Source: Entoloma clypeatum (Eukaryota; Basidiomycota; Agaricomycetes; Agaricales; Entolomataceae). From it: DNA of 64,000 nt. Location of the stretch: contig OY751486.1 of assembly GCA_963565915.1 (NCBI GenBank), positions 1,054,001 to 1,118,000 of the forward strand, given 5' to 3'. Positions 57,439-64,000 of the stretch are shown piece by piece. The translations under genes and the position numbers were made by a program. The notes under the pieces were generated by a model, which searched no databases, was not told where the DNA came from, and worked only from the letters and a program-made list of their open reading frames with translations. The number at the start of each line of letters is the position of its first letter. Positions within the stretch are counted from its first letter, which is position 1.

Positions 57439-60400
57439 TGTCTCACTGGAAGATCAAAGAACAAGCGTGCGATCATCCTTTCAACCTTTACCTGTCAATG
57501 GGTGATCGACAATTTGTTTAGAAAGCACCGCGATGAGCCAGAACAATACTGTGCAGAATGTTTACAGTGCTGTAAGTCCACGATGCCTCAATTCAAACGA
57601 GCAACAACCAACAAGGATCCATTCGCAGCTCCCTCCATTCTACCTTCGGTATTTATTGTGGTCCATATATTATTCATCTGATCATCATCAATCACCGCAG
57701 AAAGTCTGAGGGATTCCAAAGTCTACCCTGGATCTCTTCAATATACGACAACGTGGGCGATTTGGCTTTGAGGATTGAGAATGTTGATAGTATAAAGGTA
57801 GATTCATGAAATAAAGCTATGTTCTTCAATTGACCTACTTGTTTCGCAGAAAATTGTGCAGAAAATCGATGCAGAAGAGAGAGAGGGTGTTGTTCACCCA
57901 CGCAACGCCCAACTGACTCAATTTTTGGCTGGCAAAGATGACGGCAAGCGTGATGAGGAAAGCATCCGCTTGCTTCTCACGTACCGAGTCATTGACATTG
58001 CGTCTTGGATTCACCAAGGAGGGGATGGCGCTAGGATATCGACTGATGACGCGGCAGGGAGCAGTGAGGTGATCAGCCACTACCCTGTGAGTTTGGATGA
58101 TCACATGAAAGGCTATCTAATCCATGGTGATAGAAACTTGCGGATTGGAGGGGCATCTTGGTGACCTGTTTGGAAGACATGCAATTACTTTGGGACCGCG
58201 GCGGTCGCATCGCGACAATGGATTTGTCCTCCCTTCCTGCACATTATGCCTCGATGTGTGCTGGTGCCCGAGACACCAATGCGCTTGCTACAATTTCTAA
58301 CTTTATTAAAGCTGCTTTCCATCTCAGATACCTTCTTGGTGTTCGTTTTTCTTTCTCTGGCGGAATAACCTATTCCTGTTTTTATTCATGTTCTTTATGT
58401 CTAGGGCCAGCTTGATTTACCAAATTCTGCGGAGGTGTTAGAGAACGAACTCAAGGCAATGTTGAAGTTGAAAAATATGCCACACACTGCCGCCGACAGA
58501 ATCGACAGTGCAGCCTGGTTTGGGAAGAAAACCAACAAGTTATCCGAATTGCGGGCTCCTCTGTATCTTTGTTTGACAACGACACCGATCTGCCTTCTGC
58601 TTTCTACACAGATCCACGTCAGAGTTCCTGGTCTGAAGAAATTGGTACAGGTAGAATACCCACGTTCTCATCCATGATATATGGCGTATTTGAACTTATA
58701 TAGGCTTGGAAAGATTTCGGGTACCATAAACCGGCAAGCATACTAGAAGCCGAGAAGCTAATCTGGCGCTTGTTGTGGGAAATATGCCAAGGTAATACGG
58801 AGAACTTCATCGAGCGTCTCATAGAGCTGTTGAAGGCTCTCCTCCACATCGCCGAACAAGCGGAACGTCGTGCTCTTCAATGGTTCAAACCCCGTATGAG
58901 GTATATCCTTACCAGACAAACAACCCAGCTAATCGTTATGTGCTAGTCACCGTGCCAACAATGCCAACATTAAATTACCGTGGGCAGCGGCATCCAACTT
59001 CCAGCTGCCAATCACCTCCATCACCACTATCTCAATGTCGATCGCCAGCTTCAGATCTGCGTTCAGCTAAATCCCAGTCTCAACTTTCGTCGCGTCGACG
59101 CAGACCTTCCCTGGTATGCCAACCTCAATCAGTTCCAAGGTATTAACCGCTGACCTTGCCCTGGCCCATGAAACAGAGCAGAGAAAAAGTCCAGTCTGCT
59201 TTACCGCCTCAAAGCCACGACGTTCTTTCTGACAAATCGATGACTGCGACTGGCAATGAATCGTCACGGCTGCTAACTCACCATGAACCCCCTCGCCATC
59301 CATCTCCGTGCATCACGCTCTCCAATTCACGGAATCCATCGCCTCAACCCGTCGCGGCAGCGGGCCCCCTTGAGGGCAACAACGAAGGCGCTCAGCAGGA
59401 TGACATTCAAATCGGCGAGGATGAAGATGCTCTGCGGATGCGGTATTGGAAGAACAGCTATAATAAGCGTCCGCGCAGCACCACATTGATCCCGGTTTCA
59501 TCAAAGAGGCAGGCCACAAGAGAATTGCGGAACAAACCCAAGCCTCAACCTCCAGTGGGAATCGTGATTGTTGAGCCACCTGTCATGTACCGCGAACGGA
59601 TCAACATAGCCAAGGAATATGTGAGCATGTTCATCGTCTAGGCGCATAGCCATCAAACTAGCTAATTTTCTTCAGAAAGACCCGACGATCGGGGTGGAGG
59701 TACTTGATCTCATACACAATGTTCACGTATGCTATCTTGTCGACTTGTCTGATCTGTGCGCTGACTTAACATCAGAAATTTCACGGCCATTGTGTAGCTG
59801 AATTTCCAATCTTAGGAAGTAATGAAATCCACCGTTATCATCCCCAATTTCATGTAAGATTGATCTTGTTGATCACTCCAGTCCAACTGATAGCTTTGCC
59901 AAGTTCAAAGAAGATCTGGGGCTCTTTTACGAAATGTACAGTTCGATCGACAGAACAGGAAAGCCCTACGCCCATGTTATGACTTATCAAGAATACACGA
60001 CAGCGAGTCATCGGTCAATTCTTGATATATTTCGCAGGCAGCACATTTTGGTTGTCGATGGGCCTAAACCAGGTTATGGATTCGATAAGTTTGGTTTGCG
60101 ACAGTTGGCTCCTCTGGGACGAGACATCATGATTCAAGGTAAAGAATCAGGCCTGATAATGTTGTGGATATCTAATCTACGAGAGTCAGATCAATCGGTC
60201 AAAAGTGATGAGAATCCTGACGCAGGTCTTATGGTCGGTACGCTCCGCGACTTCTTGAAAATCGCAGAGGAACAGAGCAGAAAGGCCTTGAATGGCCTTG
60301 ACTTTCCGATGCCGTTTGAAAATTTGTTTGAACAGCCAGTTGCTACTGACGTGCATGCTTGGAAGGCAACTCAGAATCTGAACTTCTGCGGCAGCGATTA

Positions 60401-61584
60401 TCCATACTCCAAGGTCCGTTGGGGCCTCTGCGCCACGACCGATGCCTTTCACAAGGTTCACATTGACTGTGACGGATTTGGAACCTTTATCGCTCCAGAA
60501 TCTGGTGTCAAGATCTGGTTGGTAGCCGTTCCCATCCACGACAATGATTTTGCAAGCTTCGGTAAAACAAACATCTTTCTTGGAAAATTTAACCTGGAAT
60601 CTCCGAACAATCATCTCTGGCGCTGGCAGGTCATTATTCAGGAACCGGGAAACATATTGTAACTTTGCCGTCATATCTTCGTTCAATATGAGGATTTTAA
60701 CACTCTTTAAGCATTATGCGGCCTAACACACCCCACGTCGTCTACACTGCTCGCAACTCAGTGTGTAAAGGTGGACACTTTTATTCGACACCAACTCTTC
60801 GCGACACCTGTTATGGTATGTTTCATACCTTTGCCGTTGGAAACTTGATCACCAACACCGAACACACCCATGATGCCTTCATCATGTTGACCCGAATAAT
60901 GGCATTTTTTCATCAACACTTGTATTTTATCTCGGAAGATCACGACGACATGCAAGTTGACGAAGGTACAGTCTTATAATGCTTTCAATCCTTTATATTT
61001 CCAATCGCATTTGTCCCCCAACAGATAACTTGACTGGCCACCTTCCCGACTTGAAAACATTTGACGGAATTCTTGACCTCATGTCACTGTGTTCTCTGAT
61101 GGAGCTCAGTAACGTATTGAACGACTGGTCTTACCTTTCACCTGGAGAAGGTGTCACTGAAAGACAACGGCTCATCTATGCCCGGCTCCGAGGCAGACAA
61201 ATGCTCGCATGGTTTTTCTCGAATTATCAACTCCTTGACAAAGATGACCAAACGGTTGACGGCGTCTTGCAGCTGTACTGGCCATATGTCGCACAGCAGG
61301 CTCGCGCGTTGGTTTCGTATAAGCGAGCAGCTTCAAAGGTCGGCGGGGGTCAACGGGTTCGGAATGAAGCATGTTCGCCTAAAGCCGTCCAGTCTGTGGT
61401 CGAGCGCAGTCTTAAGGGATATCCTCGACTGTATGCATTGTACAAGGAGGGGCCAGCCACTGATACCTTTGCATGGGTTGGCGAGCATTATCAGGTTCGC
61501 GCCGCGGATGGCTCGAACAAAGTACCTACTGGTGACCTTTTTTCCCATCTTTTCCAAATGTGCACTGATATAGTTGCGGCGTAG
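57424..61584 (+). pseudogene. JmjC-domain dioxygenase gene, about 14 exons, two defects
   Basis: Exons by eye: 57424-57648, 57705-57797, 57850-58086, 58134-58340, 58405-58650, 58704-58900, 58947-59139, 59177-59620, 59676-59726, 59776-59855, 59884-60138, 60190-60658, 60712-60965, 61025-61584; about 1,160 aa. The N-terminus has a Cys cluster (CAECLQCC). The JmjC fold is C-terminal: HKVHIDCDGFGTF supplies the iron HxD (60,459-60,467). FIMRPNTPHVVYTARNS supplies the distal histidine (60,734), created by splicing 60,659-60,711. Such enzymes use 2-oxoglutarate and Fe(II) to demethylate or hydroxylate proteins; the fungal substrate is unknown. Two problems: an in-frame TAA at 59,068-59,070 in a Ser/Thr linker, and a frame that fits only if a 28-nt intron at 59,856-59,883 or a 1-nt shift is assumed. 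It could be a recent pseudogene, or a gene whose splicing I have misread. Confidence 0.75.
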
Positions 61585-62039
61585 TTATCGAAGCAATGGA
61601 TGGGTTGACCATGGACGACACATATGTCTTCTCAATCCTGAAATCTGACGGCCTGGCTGAAACTTGATGGGAGTGTTGGAATATCCCCTAATGAAGACTC
61701 CTCCCATACGTTTAGTACCCCCCATGTTCACGTTCCCGCCCCATATATACTGTACTGTTACGAACATAAGGCTTAACAGCTGCCCATGATCGCTCATACA
61801 GACATTTCCGAAAATCACGTCCACGTGTATTTGGTGAGTGAAAATGTTCAAAAATGTGAAATATGAGAAATATCCTGAGGGGCTTGTTGGGCAAGCCTCT
61901 ATGACCACCCAACGCAACCGGACGTGTAGCTGGTGACCGAAGTTGAAGAGGTGCGTGGCGCCCGAATCCATCCACCCTCTGCGTACGACTTGAAGGGGCC
62001 TCGTTCAACGGTTCTTCCTTGGCTCAGGTAGTGTGGATT
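61585..62039. other. No recognised gene
   Basis: 3' flank of the JmjC gene. Only short frames with no known motifs on either strand. Confidence 0.3.
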
Positions 62040-62170
62040 GGCTGACTCTTGATTATTCGTCAACATCAACGTCCCCGATCCAATGCGTCGCGAAGGGTTG
62101 CTCGTTATCATCAAAGGGGAGCACACTGAGAACTTGATCGTTATCCAAATGATAGAAGATGATAGATGTG
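62040..62170 (+). pseudogene. Possible SPT5/KOW fragment
   Basis: The frame reads PMRREGLLVIIKGEHTENLI. This resembles the GLLVVIKGEH(C/T)GK segment of a C-terminal KOW motif in agaricomycete Spt5-like proteins. The following residues do not fit and no second KOW motif is seen. With the TPAWNPSSS piece at 12 kb it may be another scrap of the same gene. Confidence 0.25.
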
Positions 62171-64000
62171 TTTCAAGTAAATCAAGAATCGTTCCGCCCG
62201 CAAATGATCAACATGTTCTCGCAGAAACGCGCAAAAGCAGGCCACGATTCATTCTTTTTTCCTCCTTTGTCTCCGAGTCCGCAACTGAAGCGAGATCCCC
62301 AGCCTGCAATTTCAAGGTCGTGGCAGTTACCTCATCTGGGAGACCCTCTCTCCGGGTTACGACAAACGGCCATACAATCATCAGCTTTCCCCTCATGGGT
62401 GACCCGACGTACAAAAGTACCAGTCTCGATCGGGTTTGTTTGTCCGATCACGTACGTGGCATTTCACTTTCTTTTATCTACTTTGAGTTACTCGCTGGCA
62501 TTTTATTGACGTCAAATTGAGCGAGACAAAGAGGGACGAAAAAAGTGACAAAGGTTGGTCTGCGCACCTGGGTTCTGACAGAGCTCCTCATGCTCACTCG
62601 GTAAATGATAGTAAAAGAAATCAATTCAGGAAGGTTGGTGTGATTCATATTACAACGCGTGAATGGATTGCTCATATGATAATGTGCAGACATGGGAAGA
62701 ACTTTCTCAGTCATCAAGTTCAAAGAAGTTGACAGAACGGCGATAAAGATATGCACCGATGTCCATGCATGTCCTCTCGCGTCGGAAGGTGATCTGGGCC
62801 CTGGGGAGCGAAATGATTTTAATTGAATACGATCGAATTGTAGTTTCTTACATAATCCGCCATTAATTCCCTCCAAATCCATAGAATTAGTACTCACTGT
62901 GGCCTAATTTAAATTAATTTCAGCCGAATTGTAAATATGTTAGCACAGGGCGAGATGTGGTAATTACTGTAATATCGAATTTCCCTGGCAACCAACCATT
63001 GACAATGGATCTCGGCTGATCTCGAGTCGATTTCACTGCGGACAAATTGATTTGAGCGAAGTTGCAAATAACCTCTAATGTTACAAATGTCAGTACGCCG
63101 CAAACGAACCAGCTTCGAAAACAGAGGGGAGTTGTTGTTGTTGCAAAGATGATTTGATTGATCTTGGTTGTAATGTGCGACATGCTTTGCCGCTGGACAA
63201 ACAAGAAAGAATGCGGGGGGTGAAAACCATATGTAGTGAGAAACATCATCTGAGATATTACTACGTCTAGAAGGGATGCCGAAACAAATCAACAACCTGC
63301 CCAAAAATCGCTGAAAAAAGTGTTCGCGTTGCGATCAGGAAAAATCGCGTTGACACCAGGTGCAAAGAAAAAAGACATAATTGAAACGTCACTTCATGGG
63401 AGGGAAAAATGGAAGCATCATTCAGTGTACGGTCTATATAATAGCCTCGCCGAGGTGTGTGTGTGCGGGGGAGGGGCGTGAAGTGGCGATGGCAGGGCGT
63501 GCGAAGCTGGCGGTATAAGCATCAAGAGAGCGCGACTCGGAAGTCTGGATTGAAGGCGGGAGGTCAGGGAAAAGGGCGAGGGGGACGCGCCGTTTAGAAC
63601 GCGAGACGACAGACAGAGCCGCCCAACAGATTAGGTTGGGCCGCGCCCCTGGAATATGTTTCTAGAGAGTCAAATGAGTATCGGCACCAGGTAGGGGAGC
63701 GCAGGCATGCCTTCTCGTTCGTGAGGGATGCTGGGTGGCAGAGGCGTTCAGGGAGAAGGGTTGTGCAGAGGTCAAGATCCCAGAAGCCCCGGGGGAGCCC
63801 AGTTCAAATATCTCTCCCTCTCATAGTCAAGGTTATCAATCTATGCATATAGAAGGTCAGTTTAAAGGAAAGAGGGGGATGCGTCGAGCACGGAAGTTTT
63901 TACCTTGAAGGGTTCTTCGCATACCTTTTCCCCGCCAGTCCGCTGCCGAAGGCCCTTCCTCTCGTGATTCATGAATATTGATCTCTTCAAGTGGAAGGTC
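62171..64000. other. 1.8 kb without a recognised gene
   Basis: Only short frames. GC-rich, purine-rich sequence at 63,440-63,800 might be a promoter of a gene beyond the window. No tRNA-like sequence found. Confidence 0.3.

Noticed and set aside
58880..59146. Alternative frame through the JmjC linker (LNFRRVDADLPWYANLNQF)
   Set aside because: It looks coding-like, but needs a frame that does not connect to the next exon. The in-phase path with one stop explains both sides better.
1..64000. KDZ transposase or Helitron Rep/helicase that would explain gene capture or the TET-like gene
   Set aside because: No matching domain or motif seen on either strand. Helitron ends were not established by eye.

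Overview
The window looks like a repeat-rich, probably heterochromatic stretch of a mushroom-forming fungus (Basidiomycota, Agaricomycetes). The introns are short (about 37-63 nt, GT...AG). The protein families are typical of that group: TET/JBP-like and JmjC dioxygenases, chromodomain Ty3 elements and Ty1/copia elements. Decayed gene pieces greatly outnumber intact genes.

Layout. (1) 1-5.4 kb is a mosaic of broken pieces of essential genes: FAS2 (fatty acid synthase alpha), BRR2 (spliceosomal helicase), POL1 (DNA polymerase alpha) and DBP5 (mRNA-export DEAD-box helicase). (2) 5.95-8.17 kb is an apparently intact seven-exon gene for a TET/JBP-like 2-oxoglutarate/Fe(II) dioxygenase, 632 aa. 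(3) 8.3-15.2 kb holds another DBP5 piece, fragments of unassigned genes, a possible SPT5-tail piece, a perfect palindrome and a small GGTTCGGG-type repeat. (4) 17.16-21.26 kb is an intact five-exon gene for a large C2H2 zinc-finger protein (about 1,295 aa). (5) 22.8-26.4 kb is a second copy of the POL1/BRR2/FAS2/DBP5 mosaic. (6) 27.3-32.8 kb is a satellite of 17 apparently identical 304-bp units. (7) 35.5-45.3 kb is a minus-strand Ty3/gypsy element split by a younger plus-strand Ty3/gypsy element with 374-bp LTRs and a TAACC target-site duplication. (8) 45.3-47.5 kb holds an inverted scrap of the satellite and G-rich/C-rich minisatellites. (9) 47.56-51.6 kb is a Ty1/copia element cut off before its reverse transcriptase by the third mosaic copy (51.6-56.5 kb), which is nearly identical to the second. 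(10) 57.07-57.44 kb is a fold-back element that contains the predicted start of a JmjC-domain gene of about 14 exons (57.4-61.6 kb) with one stop codon and one frame problem. (11) From 61.6 to 64 kb I recognise no gene.

How it fits together. Only two genes look translatable as they stand: the TET/JBP-like enzyme and the zinc-finger protein. The JmjC gene is nearly so. Two of the three are predicted oxidative chromatin or nucleic-acid modifiers, set among retrotransposons, a satellite and duplicated host-gene scraps. The most unusual structure is the recurring POL1-BRR2-FAS2-DBP5 chimera. It is present in three copies plus separate side fragments and includes a POL1::FAS2 open-frame fusion. 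That suggests repeated capture and segmental duplication of exons from essential genes. I found no transposase or Helitron protein in the window that would account for the movement.
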